Origin: Elusimicrobia bacterium RIFOXYA2_FULL_47_53
GTDB lineage: Bacteria > Elusimicrobiota > Endomicrobiia > Endomicrobiales > XYA2-FULL-47-53
DNA length: 64,000 nucleotides
Assembly: GCA_001800315.1 (NCBI GenBank)
Contig: MGVE01000003.1
Span: forward strand, 5,318-69,317
Direction: 5' to 3'
Position numbers and translations under genes: made by a program. Below are positions 51,788-60,054 of this stretch, in pieces. The notes beneath the pieces are model-generated. The model was not told where the DNA came from, did no database searches, and saw only the letters and a program-made list of their open reading frames with translations. Position 1 is the first letter of the stretch. Each line of letters opens with the position of its first letter.

Positions 51788-52105
51788 ATGAAAACAAAAA
51801 TCATTTTGTTAATCGGCGCGTCGTTCTTCCTTGCGTTTGCCGCCTGCAAAAAGCAGGAAATGGCAATGGATGAATCAAAACTTGAGGCCTCGGCTCCATC
51901 GGTTGCCCCTTCGGGCCCTGTTGAAACCTATATTCCTCCCCAGAGCCAGTATGGAACCGTTACCCAGTGTCCGGTAACTAAAGATAAAGTGGTGGTCAAT
52001 AAGGAAACCGCCGCGGTGCGGTATGCCGGAGAGGCATATTATTTCTGCTGTCCGAGCTGTATAGACGCGTTTAAATCCAATCCGGAAAAATATAAAAATC
52101 AGTGA
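51788..52105 (+). CDS. YHS-domain lipoprotein
   Basis: 105 residues. Lipoprotein signal with lipobox FAAC (lipidated Cys near residue 20). A linker rich in Pro and Ser follows. A YHS domain lies at residues about 60-105: CPVTKDKVVVNKETAAVRYAGEAYYFCCPSCIDAFKSNPEKY (in parts CPVTKDK, YYFCCPSCIDAF). YHS domains often bind heavy metals through such cysteines. It is probably a periplasmic metal-binding lipoprotein. Its TGA overlaps the ATG of the next gene. Confidence 0.85.
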   Translation: MKTKIILLIGASFFLAFAACKKQEMAMDESKLEASAPSVAPSGPVETYIPPQSQYGTVTQCPVTKDKVVVNKETAAVRYAGEAYYFCCPSCIDAFKSNPEKYKNQ

Positions 52106-53661
52106 TGCCTTTTTTGCATAAACACGAAACAAAAAATATAGTCCTGCTTACGCTGCTTGTTTTAAGCTCAATCCTCCCGTTTGTAAATAAACCCTTTAAT
52201 GTTGATGACCCTTTTTATTTAATGATGGCGGAGCAGATTAAAACCGATCCGTACCATCCTTACAGTTTTTCAATTAACTGGAGCGGCGAAAGCCGTGATG
52301 TGTGGGAAAAAGTGGAGGCTACCTTTCCGCCGCTCATTCCTTTTTTTATTGCCGCGGCCGGCGGCGTTTTTGGCGAGAGCGAAGCGGTTTTGCACCTGCT
52401 TTTTTTGATTTTCCCGGTTGCCGCCGTAATTGCTTTTTATTTTCTGGCAAAAAAATTCACAGAGCATCCGTTTTACGCCGCGGCTGTTTTTGCCGCGGCT
52501 CCGGCATTTCTTGTGTCGTCCACGGCTATAATGCTTGATATTCCGCTACTGGCGTTTATGCTTTCCGCGCTAACGCTTTTTATTTACGGCTCGGATTCAG
52601 ACAACAGGGTTTTGCTCGTCCTAAGCGGACTTTTGGGCGGCTGCGCCGTCATGACTAAATATGTGGGCCTGCTGATAGTGCCGCTCATGTGCCTTTATAT
52701 ATATAAAAATGGCAGGATTAAGCATCTTAAATTCGCGGCGATACCTTTAATAATCTTCGGGCTTTGGTGCTATAATAACTATGTCAACTACAAAGGCGTG
52801 CATTTTGTAAGGTCGTTTTTGCATGTCGGGAAGAAGTTTTCAACACACAAGCTTATCGCGAGCCTGGCCTTCTTTTCGGCCAGCCTCGGATTCCCGTTTT
52901 TCTCGGTGTTGTTTCTGGATAAAAAACCCAAGCTCTACGGATTGGCGCTTCTCTCGGTTCTAACGATATTATTCGCTTTGCTGCTGGGGTTCGGCTGGCT
53001 GCCGCTGGCCATGGCGTTATGCATTACCGCCTCGCTAATTTTTATCTATGCCGCATTCAGAAACGGAATTAATAGCGGAGCTTTTATAATTATCTGGTTT
53101 CTGCTGTCGCTCGCGGCTATTTTCAGCCTGGAACCGTGGTCCGCGGCAAGATATATGCTGGTGATACTGCCTCCCGCTGTTATCATCTTTGCATCGCGTA
53201 TAAAAAGATTTTCTGTTATGTTTTACGCGGTTCCCGCGCTCCTGATAATATTGTCGGGTGCCCTGAATATCGCGGACTATGTATGGGCTTCATCGTACAG
53301 AGACATTCCGCGCAGGCTCATGGAGGCGGGATATTCAAAAGGATATTTTGCGGGGCATTTCGGATTTCAATACTATATGGAGAAAGCGGGATTTAAGGCG
53401 CTTGAAAACGACAGCGTGCTTGAGAAAGGCGATTATGTAGTGATCGCCAAGACCGCCGATCCGCAGAAGCCTTCGGAAAATATTCTTGAGAGGCTTGAGC
53501 TTAAGGAAGTAATAAAAAGCGAAAGCGGTTTTCCTCTGCGGGTTATGAATTTCGGCGCCAGGGCCGGGTTTTACTCAAGTTTCTGGGGGATTCTGCCCTA
53601 TTCGTTTTCAAATTCTCCGGTTGAGGAGTTTGCCGTTTACAGCGTAAAAAACGCGGAATAA
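52105..53661 (+). CDS. Membrane glycosyltransferase, GT-C (PMT/ArnT-like)
   Basis: 518 residues with about 10-12 hydrophobic segments. The first luminal loop carries the Asp pair in PFNVDDPFYLMMAEQI, as in dolichyl- or undecaprenyl-phosphate-sugar-dependent GT39/ArnT enzymes. The loop with FPPLIPFFIAAAGGVFGESE resembles the PMT family. A soluble C-terminal part of about 100 residues follows. It probably transfers a sugar to a lipid or protein on the outer face of the inner membrane. The start is the ATG at 52105 (TGATG overlap). Substrate unknown. Confidence 0.75.
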   Translation: MPFLHKHETKNIVLLTLLVLSSILPFVNKPFNVDDPFYLMMAEQIKTDPYHPYSFSINWSGESRDVWEKVEATFPPLIPFFIAAAGGVFGESEAVLHLLFLIFPVAAVIAFYFLAKKFTEHPFYAAAVFAAAPAFLVSSTAIMLDIPLLAFMLSALTLFIYGSDSDNRVLLVLSGLLGGCAVMTKYVGLLIVPLMCLYIYKNGRIKHLKFAAIPLIIFGLWCYNNYVNYKGVHFVRSFLHVGKKFSTHKLIASLAFFSASLGFPFFSVLFLDKKPKLYGLALLSVLTILFALLLGFGWLPLAMALCITASLIFIYAAFRNGINSGAFIIIWFLLSLAAIFSLEPWSAARYMLVILPPAVIIFASRIKRFSVMFYAVPALLIILSGALNIADYVWASSYRDIPRRLMEAGYSKGYFAGHFGFQYYMEKAGFKALENDSVLEKGDYVVIAKTADPQKPSENILERLELKEVIKSESGFPLRVMNFGARAGFYSSFWGILPYSFSNSPVEEFAVYSVKNAE

Positions 53662-53671
53662 ATACAGAAAA

Positions 53672-56600
53672 ATGAAAAAAATAATATTATTATCTTTTGC
53701 CGTCGTCGCTTTGAGTTTTAATTCAGTCGTGGGCATAACCTCGCCTGATTTTGCGTCCATGCCGGATGACGATATTTTGAACACTATTGAGAGGGCCGCT
53801 TTTGACTATTTTTGGAACGGCATAAACAATGATATTTACGGCGATAGTTCAACGGTAAAGAATAAGTGGAATAATTATGTTATTGATTATCCTCAAAGTT
53901 ACAGCCCGACCGATACGGGATTTGCTCTTGTGGCGGCCTGTATCGGACATAAAAGAGGCTGGATATCCGAGGCCGAGGCTATTGATAGAATCAATGTCAT
54001 TCTCACCAAATATCAGCAGGCTCCGGAAAGCGCCGCGGCCTCCCATAACGAACTGGTTCATCATAATGGTTTTTTCTACCGCACAACGACTTCTACCGGC
54101 ACCAGGTACGATACCTCCACCGAGCTCGCAACGATAGACACCACCTTTTTAGCCGCGGGGGTGCTTTTTGCCGGCAAATACTGCGTGGACAATAATCTGA
54201 CTAATGGTACGACAATATGGAATAATGCTGATTACATATACAATAGAATAAACTGGAATTGGATGAGGCGCGACAGCACTAATGATTTCATAAACTGGAG
54301 CTGGACGCCGGAGAGCGGTTTTGATTTGACATCAAATATCGGCGGATTCAGCGAGGGAGTGCTGTCTTATGTGCTTGCGATGGGTTCTACGAATTACTCG
54401 CTCAACAACTTGAGCGGGACGCTGCCTTTGGGCTGGAAAAACCTCGGCAGGGCGACAACTTCATATCAAAATATTACTTATGTGCCCGACGGATGGGGCG
54501 CTCTGTTCTGTCACCAGTATCCGGATTTATTTGTGGATTTTACAGGCAAGCGCGACGGCTACCAATGCTATGCCGCTGATACTTATAAAGCCACAATTTC
54601 TCACCATAGATACGCTTATAATAACTCTTCAAGATACGCGACCTACGGAAAGAACAGCTGGGGGCTGGGCGAAGCCTATAATCCTTCTGCCATAAATGGT
54701 GGATACTACCATTTCGGTATTAACGCAGGCCGGATTGAGGACGGCACGGTGGCTTTGAGCAACTTGATTTGTGCCATAAATCAGCAGCCCAGGCAGGTAA
54801 TTGATTCCATTAAATATCTGATAGGAAAATACCCAAATACCACAGGCAACACTAATCATTTCTGGGGGCTTTACGGTTTCCCGGATTCGTATAATATTGA
54901 CACGACAGGATCTTTTAATGAGCCTGACTTGTGGCGCGGAGACGATGTCGTAGGCGTTCACCAGGGCGCCATATTGGTTGCCATTGAAAACTATAGGTCC
55001 GGACTTGTGAAAAATACTTTTTCAAATATTTCTTATATTCAAAAGGCATTGATAACCGGTGCGGCTAATCTCGGTTTTACCGCGGACACCACGGCGCCCG
55101 GTAAAATTACGGTTTCCAAAATAGCAAATTTATCCGCCGATAAATCCAAAGTTGGGAGAATTGCTCTTAACTGGGCCGCGCCCGGCGATAACGACTATAC
55201 GCTTAATCTTTCAAGCGGAATGTTTGAGGTCCGTTTTGCCACCATTGCAAGCGATACCTGGGACAGCGCTCCGCCGAATTATCTGTATTACAATACTGTT
55301 TTTGACACGCAGGCCGTTGCGGGTAGCGCCCAGAGCTGGGTAGTCACCGGCCTTGCGGACGCTCCGTACTATTATTTCTGGGTAAGGGCCACAGACGACA
55401 GTTTTAACTGGAGCGCGGTTTCCGATAAACTGACTGTGTCAATGTCTAACGCTCTGGCGGCCTCGCCGTCGTCGGGCTACAACACCTATTCTCCGGGAAC
55501 CGTCACGCTGACGGGTTTTGAGTTTGGAGCCGGAACGACGGTAAAACTCGTAAAGTCCGGAGAGAGCGACATAGCCGCATCCTCCGTGAGTATAACCGAC
55601 GGCAATACCCTGACCTGCGTCTTTGATACGGCTGGCAAGGCATCCGGTAACTGGGATATTGTAGTCACAACGGGAGGAGCCAACTCCTCTTTTACTTATT
55701 CCGCGGGTTTTACGGTAAAAACAATGGCAATGACTTCCGCAGCGCCGGCCTCGGCAGTTTCCAACAGCGGCGTTGTTACGGTTGAGCTGACCGGCGAGGG
55801 TTTCGTCGCTGGTTCAACCGTCAAACTTGTAAAGGCAGGGCAGGCTGAGGTCACGGCCGCGAATGTCACTGTGACAAGCTCAAACAAAATAAGCTTTTCG
55901 GTTGACACCTCCGGAATGGCCGCGGGCGCCTGGGATATAGTGGTGAGCACTACCATAGGAACAAGCGCCGTAACCATGACCTTCGCCTCGGCATTTGAGA
56001 TATCCGGTTATCCCACATCTTCAAAGAACCTTGTTGAAAAGGCGAAAAATGTCACCGTCGTGCTAAAAGCCGAAAAAGGCGATATTACAATTGATGTTCC
56101 CGCGGGAAGTTTCTCGCAGGATGTGTATCTTACGGTTATTGTTTCTACGGTGCCGGTCTCGTTAAGAGATACCTTTGTGCTGACGGAGCTGGGTATAGAA
56201 CTCCTGCTGGACAAGAATATTCAGCCGGAAAAAGAAATTATCATTACTGTTAAATACCGCGATGCCGACGCCAGGGGTTTTGACGAATCCCAATTCGTTA
56301 TAGCGCGCTACGACGAAGGCCGTCTTTGCTGGCTTCCGCTGGTTTCAACGGCATATCCGTCAGAAAACAAGGTTGAGGGAAAAACAAACCATTTCTCGCG
56401 GTTCGCGATCCTTCAGTTTGTTCCCGCGTCGGATGTGTCCGGCGTGAAAGTATTTCCAAATCCTTTCAACCCTCTGCTGGAGGCCCAGGGCCTTACATTC
56501 ACGGATTTACCTTCGCAAGCGGATATTAAAATATACAATGTCGCGGGCGAGCTTGTGCGCGAGATAGATTACCTGACGGGAAACGGCCGGGCGCGGTGGG

Positions 56601-56704
56601 ACGGCAAAAACTATTCGGGTAAAGCGGCCGCCAGCGGCGTATATGTCGCGGTTGTTACCTGCACAGGCGGCAGTAAAAAAGTGTCTATAGCGGTTATAAA
56701 ATGA
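53672..56704 (+). CDS. Secreted glucoamylase-like glycosidase with FlgD-type C-terminal tail
   Basis: 1010 residues. Signal peptide 1-22. Residues about 30-465 match the glycoamylase-like (alpha/alpha)6 domain (ERAAFDYFWNGIN, PTDTGFALVAACIGHKRGWI, GWGALFCHQYPDLFVDF, FNEPDLWRGDDVVGVHQGAI in parts), related to GH144/GH162 beta-1,2-glucanases. Then a fibronectin III-like module (about 470-595), two IPT/TIG-like modules (about 598-780), a ZU5-like module (about 790-900) and a FlgD-like tail (VFPNPFNPLLE...KIYNVAGELVREI, WDGKNYSGKAAASGVYV). The tail suggests type IX-like secretion or surface attachment. Substrate unproven. Confidence 0.75.
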   Translation: MKKIILLSFAVVALSFNSVVGITSPDFASMPDDDILNTIERAAFDYFWNGINNDIYGDSSTVKNKWNNYVIDYPQSYSPTDTGFALVAACIGHKRGWISEAEAIDRINVILTKYQQAPESAAASHNELVHHNGFFYRTTTSTGTRYDTSTELATIDTTFLAAGVLFAGKYCVDNNLTNGTTIWNNADYIYNRINWNWMRRDSTNDFINWSWTPESGFDLTSNIGGFSEGVLSYVLAMGSTNYSLNNLSGTLPLGWKNLGRATTSYQNITYVPDGWGALFCHQYPDLFVDFTGKRDGYQCYAADTYKATISHHRYAYNNSSRYATYGKNSWGLGEAYNPSAINGGYYHFGINAGRIEDGTVALSNLICAINQQPRQVIDSIKYLIGKYPNTTGNTNHFWGLYGFPDSYNIDTTGSFNEPDLWRGDDVVGVHQGAILVAIENYRSGLVKNTFSNISYIQKALITGAANLGFTADTTAPGKITVSKIANLSADKSKVGRIALNWAAPGDNDYTLNLSSGMFEVRFATIASDTWDSAPPNYLYYNTVFDTQAVAGSAQSWVVTGLADAPYYYFWVRATDDSFNWSAVSDKLTVSMSNALAASPSSGYNTYSPGTVTLTGFEFGAGTTVKLVKSGESDIAASSVSITDGNTLTCVFDTAGKASGNWDIVVTTGGANSSFTYSAGFTVKTMAMTSAAPASAVSNSGVVTVELTGEGFVAGSTVKLVKAGQAEVTAANVTVTSSNKISFSVDTSGMAAGAWDIVVSTTIGTSAVTMTFASAFEISGYPTSSKNLVEKAKNVTVVLKAEKGDITIDVPAGSFSQDVYLTVIVSTVPVSLRDTFVLTELGIELLLDKNIQPEKEIIITVKYRDADARGFDESQFVIARYDEGRLCWLPLVSTAYPSENKVEGKTNHFSRFAILQFVPASDVSGVKVFPNPFNPLLEAQGLTFTDLPSQADIKIYNVAGELVREIDYLTGNGRARWDGKNYSGKAAASGVYVAVVTCTGGSKKVSIAVIK

Positions 56705-56832
56705 AAAAAGCAAAGGGTAAAAAAACGCGCCGCGCCAAGCCTTCAAAAACAATCAAGGAGATTAAAAGGGTCAGGTGCGAGAACTGCTGCGGTTGCGGCG
56801 GGTGCCGCGGCCTGCTGCTAAAAAAGTATTAG
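56701..56832 (+). CDS. 43-residue basic, Cys-rich peptide
   Basis: The ATG overlaps the stop of the glycosidase gene (ATGA). The first 30 residues are strongly basic (MKKAKGKKTRRAKPSKTIKE), then come six cysteines in RCENCCGCGGCRGLLL and the end LKKY. The pattern suggests a metal-binding or disulfide-rich miniprotein, but no family is recognised. The ribosome site would lie inside the upstream gene. A 26-base gap separates it from the zinc-ribbon gene. Confidence 0.5.
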   Translation: MKKAKGKKTRRAKPSKTIKEIKRVRCENCCGCGGCRGLLLKKY

Positions 56833-56858
56833 ATAATTATTTAAACGGAGGTAGCGCT

Positions 56859-57065
56859 ATGCCAGCAAGAAACGGACAGAACCCGATAAGGGCGGTCAGA
56901 AACTTTGAGCACGGAGTCAGTAAGGGAAGCGATACTATGAGCGTTCACGGCAAGACGGTAAATCATATTTGCCCGGCCTGTAAAACCGAGGTTCCGCCGA
57001 AGCCGGGATTCCGTCTTTCTTCTATTAAGTGTCCGAAATGCGGAGCATCAATGGGCGGCAAGTAG
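56859..57065 (+). CDS. Small zinc-ribbon protein
   Basis: 68 residues from the ATG at 56859, which has GGAGGT six bases upstream. A longer frame from 56775 runs through the Cys-rich peptide in another phase. C-terminal zinc ribbon: CPACKTEVPPKPGFRLSSIKC in parts (CPAC and CPKCGASMGGK). The N-terminal half is polar, with PARNGQNPIRAVRNFEHGVS. Similar tiny proteins are conserved hypotheticals. A hairpin GCCTC...GAGGC near 57135-57165 may end this transcript. Confidence 0.65.
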   Translation: MPARNGQNPIRAVRNFEHGVSKGSDTMSVHGKTVNHICPACKTEVPPKPGFRLSSIKCPKCGASMGGK

Positions 57066-57178
57066 GGTTTCAGTTGTTGACGGCTGCGACGGGAGAACGG
57101 TCTTGTAATAAATCCAAGATTGTTGCACTTTTAGGCCTCGCAATTAAAGCGCACAGAGGCTGGGTCTTACTGTTTTGT

Positions 57179-57207
57179 TTGTAATATTATAATAAAATCC
57201 GTATAAT
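57179..57207 (+). promoter_or_regulatory. Predicted promoter of the tRNA-Ser region
   Basis: TTGTAA (57179-57184), a 17-base spacer and a perfect TATAAT (57202-57207). Transcription would begin near 57213, right before the first tRNA-Ser-like fragment at 57218, about 310 bases upstream of tRNA-Ser(CGA). Confidence 0.5.
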
Positions 57208-57217
57208 ATTGTTTTAT

Positions 57218-57235
57218 GGATAGGTGGCCGAGTGG
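57218..57235 (+). repeat. tRNA-Ser 5' fragment, copy 1
   Basis: GGATAGGTGGCCGAGTGG matches the first 18 bases of tRNA-Ser(CGA) with one difference. After it the sequence diverges from any tRNA, but it can fold: GTTGC...GCAAC (about 57244-57266) and GGATGT...ACATCC (about 57292-57313). No 3' tRNA half follows. Confidence 0.65.
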
Positions 57236-57341
57236 GCGAATGTTGCGACAAACCGGAGCAACGCGTCATGAGCGGACACCAGAGCGGAGCGAGGATGTCC
57301 GGGCAAGCACATCCTGGCCAGCCGTAATGAACGAAGTGAAT

Positions 57342-57359
57342 GGAGAGGTGGCCGAGTGG
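57342..57359 (+). repeat. tRNA-Ser 5' fragment, copy 2
   Basis: GGAGAGGTGGCCGAGTGG is identical to the first 18 bases of tRNA-Ser(CGA) at 57522. The next bases can form GCTGCAG...CTGCAGC (about 57359-57397) and GGTGC...GCACC (about 57399-57442), with no 3' tRNA half. The leading bases agtgaat recur before tRNA-Ser(GGA) at 63820-63826. Confidence 0.7.
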
Positions 57360-57521
57360 GCTGCAGTCCGAGGAATAACGAGGACGAGCCTGCAGCGGGT
57401 GCGAGAGAACAAGGTTAGTGATAAAACAAGCTGGTGAGCACCCGGGGTGAAGGCGCAATGGCGCCGCCAAAAGCAGTCAATCTAACGCAATTTAAGAAAT
57501 ATATTAGCTACGAAAACAATT

Positions 57522-57608
57522 GGAGAGGTGGCCGAGTGGTTGAAGGCGCCGGTCTCGAAAACCGGTATACCAGCAATGGTATCGCGAGTTCAAATCTCGC
57601 CCTCTCCG
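57522..57608 (+). tRNA. tRNA-Ser (anticodon CGA)
   Basis: 87 bases. Acceptor GGAGAGG with CCTCTCC, discriminator G. D-arm region GGCCGAGTGGTTGAAGGC, anticodon stem CCGGT/ACCGG with CGA at 57556-57558, a long variable arm and T-loop region GCGAGTTCAAATCTCGC. CCA is not encoded. Confidence 0.95.
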
Positions 57609-57765
57609 TTTTTTATGTTGCATTAACAGGTAAAATTTAGTACTACATAGGCTGTTCCTTGGTTTTAGCTTGTAAACACTGCGAAATTCATTAATGGACA
57701 GAAATTCTTTTGTTTTGTTCAAGTGACGCGTGTGTTTTGTCAAATACTTCAAAAGGAGGTGTGAA

Positions 57766-57966
57766 ATGGGGCAGTTATACGAGATAGCGCTAAAAGTTAA
57801 CAAGGCTATAGAAGACAGTAAGCTTGATAAGTTTCAGACAAGAGGCAAGATATCTTTAAAAACAGGGTTTATGCTTGGTTTGATAAATGCGAATACTCCT
57901 GATGATAATGATAAAATTGAAAAGGTTAAGGCGGCTGTCAAAGAAATATTAGGCATTTCCTTGTGA
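57766..57966 (+). CDS. Small unrecognised protein (66 residues)
   Basis: The ATG at 57766 follows the strong site AAAAGGAGGTG (57751-57761). Sequence MGQLYEIALKVNKAIEDSK, then SLKTGFMLGLINANTPDD and an amphipathic C-terminal helix EKVKAAVKEILGIS. No family recognised, no membrane segment. The gene ends 14 bases before the Cache-HAMP receptor gene, so the two are likely co-translated. It may be an accessory or adaptor of that receptor. Somewhat more AT-rich than the core genes. Confidence 0.6.
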   Translation: MGQLYEIALKVNKAIEDSKLDKFQTRGKISLKTGFMLGLINANTPDDNDKIEKVKAAVKEILGISL

Positions 57967-57979
57967 TCGGAGGATTATT

Positions 57980-59158
57980 GTGAAAATTAAATCGCTCAAA
58001 GCCAAGTTGATAATAGTTGTAATAGCCTGTCTTTCGGCAGCAACTGCCATAAATGCGTGGCTGTTAATCAACGCGTTCCAGCAGAATATTAATACTGTTT
58101 CGCGTGAAGCCCTTCGCAGCGCCAAAGACACATATGTTAATCTGGAAGAAGACAGCACCAGAGTCCTGTCGTCGACGCTCGTCGCGCTTTTAGACAATGA
58201 CGGTATCAAGGCGCGATACATGGAAAAAGATCGCAACAAGCTTTATCAGCTGGCAGCCCCCACATTTTCCGTTCTAAAAAGCAAATTTAATATTACTCAT
58301 TGGTACTTTATTAATCCCGAGAACGGTTCGGAAGATGTAGCGCAGAAATGTTTCCTGCGAGTCCATAAACCCGAGCAATATGGGGATGTTATTAAGCGTT
58401 TTACTTATCTGAATGCGGTTAAGGACAAGACATTTTCCGTCGGTAAGGAACTTGGGTTGACAGCGTTTGCCTTGCGCGTGGTTCATCCTTATTATAAAAA
58501 TAATAAACTTATAGGCTATATGGAATTAGGGCAGGAAATTGATAATTTTATATCTATAATGAAGAAACAAACAGGGGATGATTACGCGCTCCTTATTGAA
58601 AAGAAATATTTAAATGAGGCAAGCTGGGCATCTGTTCGTACAAGTCATGGCCTTCCTAACAACTGGAACGCAATGAAAGAAATGCTTGTTGTTGATAACA
58701 CGACCGATTCCGAGAGTATTCTGCAGTTTGACGGCAGCATAGAACAGATACCGGATGAAGGCAAAACCTTGGAGAGAGTCAGTCAGGGTTCATCGGTATA
58801 TATTCGCAGTATATTCCCGATTTACGACGCAGGTAACAGAAAAGTCGGAGGTATCTTTGTTCTGCATAATGTTACGGCGATGTATAATAACATGAACTCA
58901 ACTTTGCACAGGGTTATTGCGCTGTCAGTCACTCTTATGCTTGTTTTAACATTCTTGTTGATATTTTTCCTTGACCGGTTGATTATCAAGCGCCTGAATG
59001 TCATTATAAATACAGCCACTAATGTTGTGGGCGGGGATTTTAACGCTGAAATCGTGCGTTCCTCTGACGATGAAATTGGCAGGTTTGAGGAATTGTTTGA
59101 GCAGTTCAGGAAAATTCTTGTAGATATGGTTAAGAATGTTGAAGAAAAAGGCAAGTAA
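57980..59158 (+). CDS. Cache-HAMP membrane receptor without output domain
   Basis: 392 residues. Transmembrane helix 1 at about 8-30. Periplasmic double-Cache-like sensor at about 31-305 (LRSAKDTYVNLEEDSTRVLSS, HWYFINPENGSE, LRVHKPEQYGDVIKRFT, GYMELGQEIDNF, IFPIYDAGNRKVGGIFVLHN). Transmembrane helix 2 about 312-332, HAMP about 333-385 (RLNVIINTATNVVGGDFNAE, SDDEIGRFEELFEQF). It ends right after HAMP, with no kinase, methyl-accepting or cyclase domain. GTG start with GGAGG upstream. A strong terminator follows, so it is not an obvious truncation by rearrangement. Confidence 0.75.
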   Translation: MKIKSLKAKLIIVVIACLSAATAINAWLLINAFQQNINTVSREALRSAKDTYVNLEEDSTRVLSSTLVALLDNDGIKARYMEKDRNKLYQLAAPTFSVLKSKFNITHWYFINPENGSEDVAQKCFLRVHKPEQYGDVIKRFTYLNAVKDKTFSVGKELGLTAFALRVVHPYYKNNKLIGYMELGQEIDNFISIMKKQTGDDYALLIEKKYLNEASWASVRTSHGLPNNWNAMKEMLVVDNTTDSESILQFDGSIEQIPDEGKTLERVSQGSSVYIRSIFPIYDAGNRKVGGIFVLHNVTAMYNNMNSTLHRVIALSVTLMLVLTFLLIFFLDRLIIKRLNVIINTATNVVGGDFNAEIVRSSDDEIGRFEELFEQFRKILVDMVKNVEEKGK

Positions 59159-59235
59159 GCCTAAATTTTCAGCCGGCAATATTTACGATTTGAATTACGG
59201 TTTACATATCATAGTTCAGAATAATTGAATGAATA

Positions 59236-59282
59236 TATCCCAGGTTTGGCTGTAAAGGCCAAGCCTGGGATAGTTAATTTTA
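59236..59282 (+). terminator. Rho-independent terminator after the Cache-HAMP gene
   Basis: TATCCCAGGTTTGGC (59236-59250) and GCCAAGCCTGGGATA (59258-59272) form a 15-base-pair stem with one G-U pair, followed by gttaatttta. It closes the tRNA-Ser/small protein/receptor unit. Confidence 0.75.
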
Positions 59283-59312
59283 TTGGAAATCTTGCGAACA
59301 ATTTGCTAAAAT
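59283..59312 (+). promoter_or_regulatory. Predicted promoter of the FlgD-tail/PorV operon
   Basis: TTGGAA (59283-59288), an 18-base spacer and TAAAAT (59307-59312). The ATG at 59323 is 10 bases after the -10, with no Shine-Dalgarno sequence, which suggests leaderless translation. Confidence 0.45.
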
Positions 59313-59322
59313 CAGATAAATT

Positions 59323-60054
59323 ATGAAAAAGATACTTATCACCTGCGCATTACTTATTATCTCCCAAAGCCTTTTTGCCGCCGCGAAGTTTAAAACCGGC
59401 ACTCTGCCTCTGGTGGACGGGGTTTATAACTCCACCCAGGCCGTGATTACCGGTAGAAATCCTGTATTCTCCTGGGAATACAGCAGTGTCACGAGTTCAT
59501 ATACGATTGTTGTAAGCTCGGATCCGGCTACATTTCTTTCCGACGGAGAGATTTGGAATTTTGTTGGCGCTACGACCTCGGTAAATACTATTAACTTTGT
59601 CACAAGAAATGCCTACAACAGCAACGGTACGGCCGGAACGCTTTCCGCCGGAGTTGTATATTACTGGCGTGTGACAATTTACGAGGATGGCACCAGCGCC
59701 TTTGCTGACGGCCAGTTTACTGCCGCGGCTTCCGTTGCTTCTCTTCAAAGAGAAAAATTTGATCTCGCCGTTGACTGGAACAATCCATTTAATCCTTCTA
59801 AGGGGCAGTATACTATTTTCAGATACGGTTCCAGGGACAGGGACCGCAGGGTAAAATTAAGGGTATACAGCCTTTCGGGCGATCTGGTTCAGGAATGGCC
59901 GGAGCAGACGGTTCTTAAAGACGCCTGGTACTCGCAGTCATGGGACGGAAAAAACATCCTGGGCGAAACTGTGGCGCGGGGAATGTATTTTGTGAATCTC
60001 GTGGATGTCGGAGATTATCAGGGTATAACAAGAAGAATAGCGGTAATAAAATGA
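59323..60054 (+). CDS. Exported protein with fibronectin-like domain and FlgD-type tail
   Basis: 243 residues. Signal peptide 1-20 (ending LFAAAK). A fibronectin III-like domain spans about 25-140 (NPVFSWEYSSVTSSYTIVVS, SAGVVYYWRVTIY). A FlgD-like C-terminal domain follows (150-243: NNPFNPSKGQYTIFRY, KLRVYSLSGDLVQEW, SWDGKNILGETVARGMYFVNL). The tail matches that of the glycosidase at 53672 in type. It is coupled (ATGA) to the PorV-OmpA gene, so it may be cargo or a partner of that outer-membrane protein. Confidence 0.75.
   Translation: MKKILITCALLIISQSLFAAAKFKTGTLPLVDGVYNSTQAVITGRNPVFSWEYSSVTSSYTIVVSSDPATFLSDGEIWNFVGATTSVNTINFVTRNAYNSNGTAGTLSAGVVYYWRVTIYEDGTSAFADGQFTAAASVASLQREKFDLAVDWNNPFNPSKGQYTIFRYGSRDRDRRVKLRVYSLSGDLVQEWPEQTVLKDAWYSQSWDGKNILGETVARGMYFVNLVDVGDYQGITRRIAVIK

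Noticed and set aside
57218-57521. Additional complete tRNA genes
   Set aside because: Only the first 18 bases of tRNA-Ser are present in each copy. No T-arm or 3' acceptor half can be paired.
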